From: Ziziphus jujuba
Taxonomy: Eukaryota > Streptophyta > Magnoliopsida > Rosales > Rhamnaceae
Length of the DNA stretch: 64,000 nucleotides
Direction of reading: 5' to 3'
Assembly: GCF_031755915.1 (NCBI RefSeq)
Contig: NC_083385.1
Location: 9,817,001-9,881,000 of the forward strand
Both the position numbers and the translations under genes were made by a program. The notes below the pieces were generated by a model, which worked only from the letters and a program-made list of their open reading frames with translations, did not search any database and was not told where the DNA came from. Positions 36,440 through 49,634 of this stretch are shown in pieces. Numbering within the stretch: the first letter of the stretch is position 1; each line of letters starts with the position of its first letter.

Positions 36440-37780
36440 GGTAGAAGTTACCCTGATCATGATCCTACGGCATACATCTTGCCTACATGATGTCCTGATT
36501 TCAAGTCAGACTTTGGTTGCCGATAAAGTGAAAGAACGCAATTCACCGAACGTGATAGGCTCAAAGTATGTGCTTATATGCAAGGCCAAAAGACTGACCA
36601 CACGATCTCAATAATTGAAGAAAATGTTCTTTTCATTGTTCTCTCTTTCAATAATCAGATAAGAGAAATAAAAATAGTGACACATTTCCTGATCCAAACC
36701 CATGTGTACTTTTCTCCCCCAAATAATAGAAACTTAATATTATGTCTGAAGTTTGGAAAACTATTAAGAAAAAAGGAAGCTTTTTCAGTTTTTTTTGTTG
36801 TTCAAGCTGATGATGATCACTTGTCGCAATTTTGGAATTTTCTTCCAAGTCGAAGAATCGAAATTTTAATGAACCACTGTTTTGGCATAATATAAATACA
36901 ATGTTGAATCTCTCTGGTTTGATCATATTTTTTAAGGTTTGGATCTGATGTTCATTGCTTGACTAGCATCTCTTTTGGAATATTATTGACAAATATGGCA
37001 CATGCGTCCTGCTTCTGGGCTTTTGGAAGAGGGGATTTTTTTTTCTTTTTATTTGGTAAGTGGCTTTTGGAAGAGTTGATATCATACAACTAGCACAAGC
37101 TAGCCTTTGGCTCTGCTCAAACGCCTTACAAAATTCAATATTTTTAACCAGCAAAAAACCAATAAAAGACAGATGCCAAACAAAGTATACTAGAAATTCT
37201 TTTTTCTTTTTTTTTTCTTTTTTCCAAAACACATGGGCTTTTAAATTAAATATGTTGGATTAAAACCCAAGCTTAATTAAATTAATTATTTTATAAGACT
37301 TTTTTTAGTCCGATATAGACTTCTGTTTTTGTGCGCTTTATATATAATGAAGAAAATTTCATTAAAACTTAGTTAACTTAAACATCATGTTGAAGTACAT
37401 TTTGAAGCCACGGAGGCCTCCTCTTCAAGAAAAAAAACCAGTAATGACACCTTATTAATTAACTAATTCAGTAAGATTAAAATTAATTCAAAATTATCAC
37501 GCAAAAAAATAATTCAAATCAAAATTCCAAAAAAGTGTACACAATTATGTTTTCCTAGCTCAATACCAATTACACCTTAGTCAAACGAATACAAGATGTG
37601 CAAAGACCTAGAAATACAAAACAAAACCAAAAAATAAAAAATAAAAAGAAGAAAATAGGGTTTTTCTTTTTACACGACCAGATTTCTTTCTTCCACTCCA
37701 TTTTTGTACTTACATAGCTTTAAAAAGTTTTTACTCTAAAACGTCTACCTTACACTTCACTTAATACTTGAAAAAACCCT
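36440..37780. other. Intergenic between the two WAT1 copies
   Basis: Presumed 3' UTR of the upstream gene, then AT-rich DNA with poly-T runs (37030-37050, 37200-37221). No supported gene. Confidence 0.4.
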
Positions 37781-37784
37781 AAAT

Positions 37785-38515
37785 CCATGCTGCACGTAGC
37801 CTTGTCTGGCTATCAGTTTGGTAATGCCGTGACCCATATCATGTTCAGAGATGCACTTAATGTGGGTGTGAGCCAGCTTGTTTCCTCTGTTTACAGGAAT
37901 ATCATCCCATTGCTTCTGTTCATTCCCTTTGTATATTTTCTAGAAAAGTATGGAATTGTAAGCTCCATTTGCTGTCATTATATATACATACATATATATA
38001 TATATATATATATTCAGTTAGTTTATATAGATTATAGATAGAATCATATGACCAACTATCCTGTCTGTTGGGTGCAAACAACACAACCCCAACTTTGCTT
38101 CAGCAATAGAGAATTCTGGTCCAGCTGTCACATTTCTCATGGCTACCTTATTCAGGAAAAGCAAATATATATATATATATAACTAATATTGTCTCCTCTA
38201 AAACTACTATTCTGTCGGTGAACTCCCCTGCATTCTCTACGTGGTTCGTTACTCAGTTCACATACAATAATTAGTGATCTTCTTATTGGTTTTATTTTAA
38301 TTTTTACAATCAGTATGAGAGAATAAGAATATGAGTAGTTTTTACTATTGCAGGGACTGGTGTCTTCAGGTTTGGCTTTTGCAATGCAGATATGGGCAGT
38401 TGATAAAGGGAGACCTGTGTTTTTCTTAGTTTACCTGCCTTTACAGACATTAATTGTGGCAATAATGGCCACCCTTCTTTTAGGTAACGAATTTTACTTT
38501 GGAGGGTATGTCTTT
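37785..38515 (+). pseudogene. Truncated tandem copy of the WAT1-related gene
   Basis: The exon 1 equivalent (37785-37949) matches the upstream gene: LHVALSGYQFGNAVTHIMFR and VGVSQLVSSVYRN, ending VYFLEK with the family-typical phase before GTATGG. The N-terminal residues are missing and the exon 2 equivalent is absent. Only part of exon 3 remains (ASAIENSGPAVTFLMATLFR, 38098-38157), exon 4 is reduced to its last about 35 bp (38216-38250), and the exon 5 equivalent (38354-38505) encodes GLVSSGLAFAMQIWAVDKGR. The last exon is missing. Internal deletions make it a pseudogene. Confidence 0.85.
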
Positions 38516-38914
38516 TTCTTCATCATTTCTAAATACCAATCATATATTTATACCAGAAATTATGTTGCTTATATTTTAAATGATGACAGTGGCTCTGTTA
38601 AACAACCACACAAAATTCAATAAAACCATAAAAAAAAAAAAAGTAAACTAAATAAAATAAAATAAAGCGATGCCAAACATAGAAAACTAGAAAATTCTTG
38701 TTCTATTTACATGAACATTATATACTTTCTTTACCATAAAGAAAAACGTTTTAAACCCAAAAGTGAGTTAAAAAAAAAAAACAGAAGGCAAAAAACAAAA
38801 ACCATAAACTAACACACAAACATTGGGAAACCAACCAACTAAATTAAAAAAAAGAAGAGGCTAGCAACAAATCAAGCCAAAGCGAAACACAAAACTTGAA
38901 CCCAAATATTAATT

Positions 38915-40259
38915 CTAAGCCGAGCTGTGCTCTTCTTGTGGATACCAGTACCTATTATATAACCATAGAGAATCAGCCATAACTGCTTCATTGTCCTGGT
39001 TCCGGTTCCAAGCATAGTAGGCATGGGTCCGATTTTTTATCTCCAGAATTGCGTGGCCGAAGCTTGCTTCACGAAATGCTGAGTAACTTGGCTGTGGTTC
39101 AGTAAATCTGCATGGAAGTAATGTAAGTGACATGCATAATTAAACCAAAATGGGTAATCACAATTTACATGTAACTAAATAAGGTTCTCACCTATCTGCA
39201 AGGCCTTCCATATTACCACCATCACCGATGGTAATGTAGATTGGTGCAGAAGGGTTCTTCACGGGGGTGCACAATCTATCTGTTATATTGTACTTCACGT
39301 TCGATATTCGCTCCTAATTGTATGTATGAATTAGAGCATTCATGGTTAATTAATTTGACATACTACTGTAAGATTAGTAGTTTATAAGTGTAGAAATTAC
39401 GCACTGAACGCTCATAGGCATGGACATGACCAGACAAGACAAGGTCGACTTTGTTTTCGACGAACCAGGATTCGAACATAACTCTCATACTTTCTCCTTC
39501 CATATAATGGTAGTTATTACTATTATACATTGGAGAGTGAAGTAGAACAATTAGCCATGGCGTCTCTGCTCTGTTCACCTTTGGAAACTCTTGCTTAAGC
39601 CAATTGTACTGTGCAGTATACTTGCCTAATTCATGAATATAACTGTTTAATATGAATTAAACTAATCTTAATCCTTGAAACAGAAAAATAGAATTTATGA
39701 TCATTTTGATATATACCATAGGCTGAGTAGGAAGAAAGGCAAATTATGTATGCAGAAGCACGCTTAATGGAATACCAAAGTGGAGATGTACTTTTTGATG
39801 CCCTATAGGGAACATGATATCTATGAGTATAGGGCTTAAAAGGTTTGTTTTCACCCTGAAATTGTAAAATAAATAAATAAATAAATAAAATAATAATTAA
39901 GCCTCCAATAGAAGATCAATATGATGAAAATGAATTAACAAATTATATGCTTAGTTAGAAAATTGGAGTGCTTACAATCTCTGGAGCTAGATCAAGTTCA
40001 TGATTGCCAACAGTCCAGAACCAAGGCTGATACGCATTACTCTTTTCGACGAACCTGGCCCATGTATCCCACCTCACGTTGTCATGGTAAGGGTGATCAT
40101 CCGCATAAGAGAGATCTCCGACATAAAGGACAGCTTGTGCCTTTGTGTTGGACATGTAATGCTCAAATGTTTGATTGGAATCATATGTCTGTCCCATATC
40201 ACCTGTGCATATATATGCATCACCCCATCATAATCGTTTATAGTTAACCATCATGTCAC

Positions 40260-40308
<49 letters not shown>

Positions 40309-41020
40309 AGGGAGAGAGATTCATACCAATGATGCCAAATGTGTATGGAACATCTGGGCCTACTTTGGGAGGAGTTGTGAAGAAAAACTGACGGGTTGCC
40401 TTACCATTCCCAAGCTCATAGAAGTAACGGGTGTTATACTGCCATGATATATATGTATATATATATAAATAAAAGACTTCAAATGAATGAATGAATTAAT
40501 TAGAATAATCAGGCTAGTTACTAATTGGAAGTATTTAATATGCAGTAAGCTAACCTCGAGTCTTTTGATGGTGGCATGGTGAATATAGCCAGAAGTATAA
40601 TTGAAGTATCTGTAAAACTTGATAGAAGAATGTTTCTTGTGCTTGTCCTTGCCCTTGCCCTCTGCCCAATAGGTAACAGTATTGGGGTATTTTTCCATTG
40701 GGGTAACCCATGAAATAATCATACTTCTACCAACATGATCTCCTTGAGTTATATGAACCTACATATTAATTAATATTAATAATTATTAATATGTTCAAAT
40801 AGTAAGCTAAATGATAAAGAATAAAACATTGGTATGGTACCTGCTCTGGTGCATTAAAACCTTGAGGGGGAGGGAAAGCGGCCTTAGGCATGCAAACAGA
40901 GGCTTCGGGTTTTCTTACATAGTGACTTGTGACCCCTCCATTAGACACCCCGGCACAGCAAACAACTAGAAACAGCACCATTAATGCTGGCCACAACTTT
41001 GCCACGATAGCGCTCGGCAT
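38915..41020 (-). CDS. PAP: Purple acid phosphatase
   Basis: Secreted or vacuolar metallophosphatase releasing phosphate from organic esters. Eight exons: 40841-41020, 40555-40758, 40327-40438, 39976-40202, 39717-39855, 39405-39625, 39192-39313, 38915-39107, together 1,398 nt, in frame, 465 residues, the normal length of plant high-molecular-weight PAPs. A signal peptide ([15 protein letters not shown]) is followed by a fibronectin-like domain ([16 protein letters not shown]) and the metallophosphatase domain. The five metal-ligand motifs are present: [24 protein letters not shown] and GHVHAYER. The first motif is GDMGQ instead of the usual GDLGQ, a conservative change beside the metal-binding Asp. 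An in-frame ATG at 41059 is an alternative start, but the 41020 ATG gives the better signal peptide. Confidence 0.95.
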
Positions 41021-41144
41021 TGTTAAGAAAAAGACCAAATTATTTAGCTGAAGCAACATAAAAGAGAAAAGAAAAATGTGGAAGTCACTGAACAGGAGAG
41101 TAGACTGAGTAGTGAATACTTATGTGTATGTATGATGACTATAA

Positions 41145-41160
41145 CACTATTTATATGTAC
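41145..41160 (-). promoter_or_regulatory. TATA box of the purple acid phosphatase gene
   Basis: The minus strand reads ACATATAAATAGTG, a near-perfect plant TATA box, about 130 bp upstream of the ATG at 41020. Confidence 0.6.
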
Positions 41161-42140
41161 GGTGGACTAGTTAGAACGAGTCTCGTTTAGAACCTTTCTA
41201 TTTTCCGTTAGGATATGATATTTTGAGAGATAATTGAGTAGAAGTTTTCTAGGCATTTGGGCATGAATTTAGCATTACGTGGATGAAGAATCTTGCCATG
41301 TATGGAATATGCCAATGGATTAATGGATTATTCTAGTAATTATTTCCATTTAACGTTGAGTCAATTGACTATTTCGTTTTTATTTTTTTTTTAAAGTAAT
41401 ATAAATTAATAAAAAAAATTAAAGGTATTTGGGGGAACAAAAAATTTGTTGCTCTAGGCAAGGTGTCAAGCGAATTTGATGAGGATTATCTAACTACTTC
41501 ATTTCTTATTATGTAATTAAATAAAATAACTATTTGATTATTTCTTGTCAAAAGGCAGTATATAATAGAATAGTTCTATCATAGATAGCACCATGTAAAT
41601 AGTATTTATGCATATTTAACATTTCGAAATATGTTACAAGCGGTATAAATTAACTTTATATGTTCCGCAAGATATTAAGTTTATAACAAAATTATATAAT
41701 ATAATTAATTAAATTATATATTTTTTTTAGCCCCATACGAAAATAATGATGAATTTTTTTTTTTAAAATACAACATTAAAGTACCAAATAAATAATAAAA
41801 AAGAACAAAAAATTAAAAACAGAATAATAAAATTTCAAGAAAAATTTTAAAAAATTAAAAAATATGTTTGTTGAAAGAATGATAAAAAAAAAATAAATAA
41901 ATAAAAGGTTTTTGGAAGAATAACTTATAATATTAATCTCTCTGAGAAAAAATCTAGCAACCCCAAAGTTTTAGATCGTTAACATTTTTCTTTCTCTATT
42001 TTTTTGTTTTACCTAAGCATTTTATTTTTTTATAAATGAAAAAAAAAACGCATTTTCTTATTAAGATACTAATGTATTTATAAAGATTAAAAAAAAATTC
42101 TGTAATTATTTATTTATTTTTTTTTTTTTTAAAAGCGACC
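41161..42140. other. Intergenic between PAP and the RTE1-HOMOLOG gene
   Basis: AT-rich, with poly-A/T stretches; no gene seen. Confidence 0.45.
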
Positions 42141-42144
42141 AATA

Positions 42145-42268
42145 AGCACCAAAGCATCAACCCCTCTTGACCATTGACCAACGACACCAGCGCGACTCTG
42201 CTCTGGTTTTTCAAGTCCGAATAACCTCTCCGTGGTGGCTTCGTTCTTCTTCCAATTGTCGTCCGCAG
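42145..42268 (+). other. Probable 5' non-coding exon of the RTE1-HOMOLOG gene
   Basis: A GC-richer island in AT-rich DNA ends at CCGCAG|GTACTTTC, a good donor. The matching acceptor (CTGCAG) is at 43281-43284, sixteen bases before the ATG at 43301. This gives a 1-kb intron in the 5' UTR; the start of the exon is a guess. Confidence 0.5.
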
Positions 42269-43300
42269 GTACTTTCTGACTTTCTCTTACTCTGCTTTTT
42301 TTTTTCTTTTTCTTTTTCTTCAATCGCATATGCAATAATTTTCTGGACCTAAGCGTTCCGACAAATCATCCAACTGGATTTCTAATTTAGGGCAAAAATC
42401 GTTTCGTGGTGCAACGATGAATTGTTAATCCTTTTTGCTAATGTTTAATTATGCATTATGGAAAATGCAATTGTGCATAGTGTTTGCTCAATGGTAATTC
42501 TCATATTGTAGAGACCATGTTGTTTAATTATATCCTTTATTTTAATTGTTTCTGCTGGAGTTTGATCATTCTGCAATTTTTTTTTTTTGTTTGGTTATGG
42601 AGGTTAGTAGTTTGAATTGAAGTTGTACCTTAGAAGGGGTAACTGTGAGAGGGATTAAAGTGTGGCTGAAGGTGAAATTTATGGAGAGGAAGAAAGAAAA
42701 GAAAAGAAATTTGAGAAGTTTCTCTGAAAATTAATTAGTCAAATGAAAGTTGCCAGGTATTTAATGAAGTTATCAGACCGAACAATATTATTTTATATTT
42801 AATTATCATTATTATTTTTTTGTTGCAAAAAGACTATATCTGTAGCCCATGCATCTTGGGCACTGGGCATTCGCACACCTATATAGGGTATTTGGGGAGT
42901 GAAATTCTGCTCAACAGAAATGGTTATATTTTGCGTCTTGCCTTGGATCTTAATAGGTGATTTGTAAATCCATTGGAATATGTTGTACAGACATTTCATA
43001 ATCTGCTTCAACAAATCAATGTTTGATCAACTAGATTGCATTTCTTCTCGTGAGGCGTAACAATACGTCTTAAGAAAAGAAAATAATTCCTTATCCCTCT
43101 TTTGAAGTCCATGGAACCCTTTCTTGTTAAATATTTATATCTGCTTTTTATGAGTTAATTACTTTTGCAAATGTCTGATCTGTTCTACAAGGTTTGTTAT
43201 AAAGTTGAGGCATTTTGGGTAGGGTCTCTTTCTCATGATGAATTCAATTTTCATGGCATCTAATCTATGAAGACTAATCTGCAGAAATCAACCTTTTGGG

Positions 43301-44510
43301 ATGGAAGAAAATGCAGACTCCGAGCACCACTTCATGATCGGGGGAAATGCATCTCAAGCTTCACAAATTGACCCCAAAGAAGCTCGGTTTCCATGCTGCC
43401 TTGTGTGGACTCCCATTCCTGTTATTTCATGGCTGGTTCCCTTCATTGGCCATATTGGCATATGCAGAGAGGATGGTGTAATCTTGGACTTTGCAGGACC
43501 TAATTTTGTGTGTGTGGACAATTTTGCTTTTGGTGCAGTGGCCCGCTACCTCCAAATTAGCAAGGAAAAGGTATATGCAAGGTTTGATATTTGAACTATA
43601 ACTTTGGTTCCTTCAAGTTTGTCTTTCTACCATTTTCACTGTCACTGGCATTCCACTTCATGGAACCTGCTACCAGCATGATCTGCATTAGTTGGATGCT
43701 TATCGTGATCATTGCACCAAACATGCAATGGAAGATCCATTTTCCCCTGGATTTGGTGCAGGGAGTTGTATCTTATACAAACTAGATTTTTTAACAAGGG
43801 TAATACGGTATGCGTCAATTGTATTTACCAAAATTTGATTTCCTAGTGTTTTGGTAGAAGTTAGTTTGCTTTTATAATAAATGATTTCCATATGTAAAAA
43901 CAAAGATTAAACAGATAGAAGATTGAAAATAATGTTATTATAGTAAGTCTAGTAATATTGTTTTTTGCCAATTTTAGAAACATATTTTCTTGGAATAGGC
44001 TCTGTTTCTCTGTGGAAGATGTTTATTTGTTTGATCTGTGCTCATTGCTGGTTTCATTTATGACCCTAAAAATATTTTGGCAAGCAGTGTCGTGTACTTC
44101 CCATTCCATCTGTGGACAAAATTGAAGATCAATACAGACAGGATGAACCTAGAAGGGAGATGTTGACATGGGATGATGTGCTACGAAAGAGCACTCAGGA
44201 ATTCCAGCATCGAAACTACAGCCTACTCACTTGCAATTGCCACTCCTTTGTAGCCAACAATCTGAACAGGTTGTGCTTTCGGACTGGTGGGTGGAATGTG
44301 GTGAACCTTGCTGCTCTAATCTTTCTAAAGGGTAAATGGGTGAGCAAAGCATCAATGGTGCGATCAATGTTACCATTCGTAATAGTACTCATTCTTGGAC
44401 TCACATTTGGAGGCTGGAACTTCGTAATGTTCTTGGCATTCTTCACCTTGGCACTTGTTGGTTGGTTTCTTCTAGGTACTTATTGTTTCAAGAATTTGAT
44501 CCAATTGTAG
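43301..44510 (+). CDS. RTH: RTE1-HOMOLOG-like protein (DUF778/TMEM222 family)
   Basis: RTE1 and its homologs are ER/Golgi membrane proteins that modulate the ethylene receptor ETR1. Two exons, 43301-43570 and 44088-44510 (acceptor GCAAGCAG), give 230 residues, matching the family length. Visible family blocks: [39 protein letters not shown] and [10 protein letters not shown], then after the intron CRVLPIP, the Cys/His motif [17 protein letters not shown], and two C-terminal membrane segments ([16 protein letters not shown] and [17 protein letters not shown]). Assignment to RTH rather than RTE1 rests mainly on the short N-terminus and the 230-residue length, so it is tentative; family membership is firm. 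Confidence 0.9.
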
Positions 44511-45603
44511 CTTCTGCTACTTGTTTGTTTCAAATATGAAATGTGTGATTCAAATGTATATTGACATTACTAATCGCCAGTATTTGTTGGACAGCATGAA
44601 CAGCTAAAATGAATTTTTCAGTTTCCTTTTCGTCTTTTCTCCCGGGGACTGTTTATCCTTTGCAACAACTCCATTGTCCTGTTATTACCTTTGATCATGA
44701 GCTATAACCTTCGAAGAGCTTCCATATGTTTTTTTACTTTCTAATAAACGAATAAAACCCGATTGGCAATTAGGTTCTCGATTATTAAATTGGCATCTAT
44801 TATGTGAACGAACGATGACCCAACGGATATGGAATCATGCAAAACGTGCTATTTGTTGCTCTGTGGAAGGAATAAGTCATCACGTGAGAGGACCCCATGG
44901 CTATCATTATGCAGACCCAATCCAGAAAACAAAGTTTTTCGTCAACTCAATAAACTATAGTTTAGGTGTAACATCGTCCATCAAAAAGGGGAAAAAAAAA
45001 AAAATATATATATATATATATATCGTCTATCAAAGTTAACCTCTGTGTTCAGCACCAAAAAGAAAAAGTTAACCTCTGTGGACCACATATATTATTGTGA
45101 GTTGTGACAGAATCCAATCATTTTCCCATTCCAAAGTAATAAAGCCCGTATATTGTAATTTCTTTACGAAAACATCACTCTAGAAAGAAGACGCAAATGC
45201 GAGTCACAAGTTTCTCTTCTGAAGCAAAGTATAAACAAATTTGCTATGCTCTTATCATTAATCAAAATGTGAAAAAAAAAAAAAAAAAAAAGGGAAAGTG
45301 AAAAAACTCACACACACACACACCAACCCATAACAAAAATGGAAAGAATCTCAAAATTTTCTCCGCTGAAAAAAAAAAATCAAAATTTTATTGATTAGCA
45401 GCATTTGATTGTGCTTGGTATTTTAAATAATCCCTGCATTGTTACAAGAAATATTTAAATAATGTAATTTTATAATACGTTGCTGTACCCAAGCATACAC
45501 TCCGATAGAAAACAATCCAACCACATAAACCCATAATATTACCATTTTGTCCAATCACAAATCAAAGGCGTGGGCTTTGGATCACTTAACAAAGTCTGAA
45601 CAC

Positions 45604-45634
<31 letters not shown>

Positions 45635-45693
45635 AGGAAAAAAAAGAAAGAAAAAAAGAAAAGATGTTCTCGCTTTCACATTTAAAGCAAGAC

Positions 45694-45725
<32 letters not shown>

Positions 45726-46131
45726 TTGTCCATGTAATCACAACAGCAAACAAAGAAACAAGGTGATCGATTAGAAATAGCAACTTACGCTACATCAACA
45801 AGATTCTCTCGAGCCCAATAAGCAGATCAGGGGCTTACGTGTCGTTACTGTGAGCTCGTCCGCACCGTGTCCACATACATTAAAACCAACGTAACAGCTA
45901 AATTGCGCCCCTTCACGCTGCATGGGATTCTCCGAGGTGAACATCGATGGCAAACTCGTAATTAAATTGAATGCAGTGTCCATATAGGTAAAGATGTGCA
46001 ACCGCGTCGCTTGTTTAAAGGAGCGAGGCATCTTTACCCGCACAGCAACTCAGTGGCGTTTTCCTTTTTTTTATTTTTTTGTTTGTGGTGATAAGTGTCT
46101 CTGTCTACCGTGATAACTTTTTCAGAGAAAA
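44511..46131. other. Intergenic, with 3' UTR of the RTH gene and promoter of the thioredoxin gene
   Basis: Contains microsatellites: TA at 45003-45022, CA near 45310-45322, poly-A/AAAG at 45604-45663, and ATT/TTA repeat at 45695-45725. The minus-strand frame at 45795-46043 has no family resemblance and lies where the thioredoxin promoter should be, so it is left out as a gene. Confidence 0.5.
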
Positions 46132-47270
46132 ATGGCTGCAGAAGAGGGACAAGTTATCGGTTGCCACTCTGTAGAGGCATGGAACGAGCAGCTTCAGAAG
46201 GGCAACGACTCCAAAAAGCTGGTATTGTTTTTTTTCCTTTTAAAAAAAAAAAAAAATCCAAACAATTATTAATTAATTAATTTCTTTTTTTTTAATTTAT
46301 TTAGAAAACGGACATGATTTCTTTTTTTTCGATGTTCTTTTCGTTCTACTAGGGTTTGTAGAATAATGATTCTGAATAATGGATGTATTATATAGGCTTC
46401 TGGTTCTTTTTTTTTTTCTTTTTTTTTTTTTTTTTATTTGGTTTGCTAAATCTGGATTTAGGTTCGAATGATTTTGTGTCTCTGTGTAGATTGATTTGCT
46501 GAGGTTAGTTGATTAATTTTTATGATTTATTTTAATGCCCTAATATGTTTACGTTAAAGAATTTAAGCTTTTCCTAATATGATTACTTGTTATTGAATGC
46601 CTTGAACTCTGTTTTTTTGTTTGAGACTGCCATCAGCTCTGTTTTTTCTGAAATAATTTTCTTCCCACAACCCTTTATTTCAATGGATTGTTCTTACCAT
46701 TTTTTTTTTTTTTTTTTTGTGTGTGTGAGTGAATTACAAAGTATTTAGCTGCATTTTTTAAATTTTATTTATTTATTTATTATTTTTTTGTTACATGTTC
46801 TTGGAGAATATTGCAAGCAAACGAGTATTTCGAAAATTCTAGGTTTTACTTTTATTTTTATTTTTTTAAATGTAAGCATAAGTCTTCCTGATACCAATGT
46901 TGTTTTCTCATTGGTTCAGCAAAATGCAAATTTTTTAACCTTTACTGTCTTCTGTGAATTTACATTGGGTTAGAATAAAATTTCAGTCATTTTGTTGGAG
47001 GCGTTCTCTTAATAGGTTGCAATATGGATAAATTCTTGGTGTTATCTTCATGACCAGAACAAAAGGTTTGTTTGAGGTTTATTTTTGAGATGAAATGATC
47101 CAATATTATTCCTAAGTGGATCTAGTATATATTTGAAACTGTGGTTTGGTAGCTATGCTTACCAAAACTTGCTGACTTGACAGGGTAGGTATACTACTAT
47201 CTCTCTACTTTATTTTGCTTGAAGCAGAAAATTAATGTTAAGAAGTTTCCTGTGCTAAAAAACAAAACCA

Positions 47271-47301
<31 letters not shown>

Positions 47302-48187
47302 TCCAGATCCATGTGTTTGGTGTGGTGTTGCTCCTGTTACACCTAACGAACGAACTACAGACAATCTTATGCTTCCAAATCAAACAACTATTCTAGATAG
47401 ATCTATGAATTCTAGGATAAACAAACATGTGCTAATTGCTGTATATCATGTAATGGTGCTACTGAAATTAAAAGGAGATATTAATGAGCATACTCTCTTT
47501 TTTGAAATTATCTGTAGCATGTGGTCCTCTTCTTACTTCTCACTTGGTCCTGCTGTCAATTGTCTCCTTTCATTGTTTTATTTTGTCCATTACTTTGTTT
47601 TACTAGTTCTTTCAAAAACATACGAATCAATGTCAACCATGGAGTATGGAATGGTGCTATAATTGTTTGTGCATAGTAGCTATGAGTGATGGGATTGGCA
47701 TAACTGCAATTATTTTACACCAGATGAAGTTATGTTGCTTTCTCTCTTTTCACTGGCATTACTAAACTCGCTAATTGATGCAGATGGTTGTTGATTTTAC
47801 TGCTTCATGGTGTGGACCATGCCGTTTCATTGCACCATTCCTGGCAGAGCTGGCTAAGAAACTGCCAAATGTTGTATTCCTGAAGGTGGATGTGGATGAA
47901 TTGAAGGTAAAATAAAAATATTTTCAGATTAAAAAACCCCACTCTTTCATAAATGACACTTGATAAAATCTTAGAATTAACTTTGCAATTAAGTTACTGC
48001 AAACTGTAAAAGCATGATTTATGATTCAATTACTTGTATGCAGTCGGTTGCTCAAGATTGGGCAGTGGAGGCAATGCCAACATTCATGTTTCTGAAAGAA
48101 GGGAAAATTGTGGACAAAGTGGTAGGAGCAAAGAAAGATGAACTGCAGCAGACCATTGCCAAGCACATGGCTACTGCTTCTGCTTGA
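46132..48187 (+). CDS. TRXH: h-type thioredoxin
   Basis: Cytosolic disulfide reductase, usually reduced by NADPH-thioredoxin reductase. Three exons, 46132-46221, 47784-47906 and 48044-48187, give 357 nt and 118 residues, the standard size and intron layout of plant thioredoxin h. [20 protein letters not shown] is the typical h-type N-terminus, with an extra Cys at residue 11. The active site WCGPC lies in [20 protein letters not shown], and the cis-Pro segment is [12 protein letters not shown]. There is no transit peptide. Intron 1 is 1.56 kb with poly-T and TA tracts; the open frame at 47219-47662 is inside this intron and is not a gene. Confidence 0.96.
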
Positions 48188-49455
48188 TGACCATAATTTT
48201 CATTTTGCCCGTAGGAGGCTCTAGATTTCAATATATATGCTTGTTATCGGTCCTTTATATAAGAAAAAGACTTTAGACTGGTACTATATTCTGTGTGCTT
48301 TTCATCCCCATTTTATATTACATATACTTACATAGAGAGTATTTATCTCATTTCATGATTTTTCAGTCATTTAATGAGTAGATATTCTTAAATATTTGGA
48401 ATATAAATAAAATAGAATTTTATATCTTTGGAATGCACTTCTCTAACCTTGGAAATTAGCCGGTACAAGTAGTTACATAGGCATGTGTGTTTCTTTCTTT
48501 CAGTAGAGACTCTTTTCAGCATGGACCGTCTTGTTAGCTTGATGGCATAGTTGTTTGCCAGATCACTTCCTCAATGTTTTTTATTTTTTATCTTCTTTAT
48601 TTTTCTAGATCGTCGTATACTGGAATTGGGTACTTAGCATCTTAGGTTCAAATATAGATCTCACTATCACTGACATAGATCATGAAAATTGTTTGTCAGA
48701 TTATGGATGCTTTATAAATGGTACGATTGGATTTAATGAATTATTCCCAACTAAATTGTTTCAAAATTCAAATTCCTAAGATTCTGACCGGTAAGCAAAT
48801 GCTCCAGGTCCGTCTGTTTTAGCCTCTCTTTTCCTCTTATGTTGGATTATGAGAAAAATGTGTCATCTGAATTTCTTCAAAGGTTGATGATTATTAACTG
48901 TATGTTTCTTCTTCTTTATTGTTTATGTTCTTTTGGGATAAGCTACGGCGAGTTTCTTCTTTATCCCTTAAGAATCAAAGATTGAAATTTGCAATTAGTC
49001 ACAGAAGCAACAATATAAAGCTATGCATGAATGAGAAAGCAAGAGTAAAAAAGAAACATGGAGAAAGACTGAAGGCTCTTTTATAGTTTCTTCAGGTACT
49101 AAAAGAAAACATTGGTCATACTAGGATCCTCTCCCAACATGAACCTAAATTTAACTTTGGAGGTTTTGATTTTTTGCCCCCAAAATGATTCAAACACGAG
49201 AATAAAATCACTCCATAAAAATGATATCATTCATTTTCCCAGTGCCCATATCCCGTAAAAAGGCCGGGGACCGGGGCCTTTGATTCTATACCTAAGGGAC
49301 CCAAATTGTGAGACCCTAGGAATATACAAACTCAAACAACTACACTCACTAAATTTACAGGGAATCCCATTAATCCCCTTATAAATTAACCACTAATTTG
49401 CCTTTGGCGGTAAACACTAAACAACACCCTTGACATTACCTACTTGCACCTGAAA

Positions 49456-49496
<41 letters not shown>

Positions 49497-49634
49497 ATGC
49501 CACTCCATCTAACTAAAATCCCACTTTTTCTCTGTACCTTTTTCCTTTTATTCTTCTTTTTCTTCCTTCTTTTGCTGCTAGTATATAGTCAAAGTTACTA
49601 GATGCACAACATTTTGAGTAGCAGTATCTTTTTC
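48188..49634. other. Intergenic, between convergent thioredoxin and beta-galactosidase genes
   Basis: 3' ends of both genes lie here. A pure poly-A tract of about 44 bases (49450-49493) is the most obvious feature. No gene seen. Confidence 0.5.

Noticed and set aside
45795..46043. Minus-strand 82-codon frame
   Set aside because: Lies in the presumed promoter of the thioredoxin gene with no recognisable motif or splice signals.
47219..47662. 147-codon frame in thioredoxin intron 1
   Set aside because: Begins in a TA microsatellite, shows no family resemblance, and sits between two solid thioredoxin exons.
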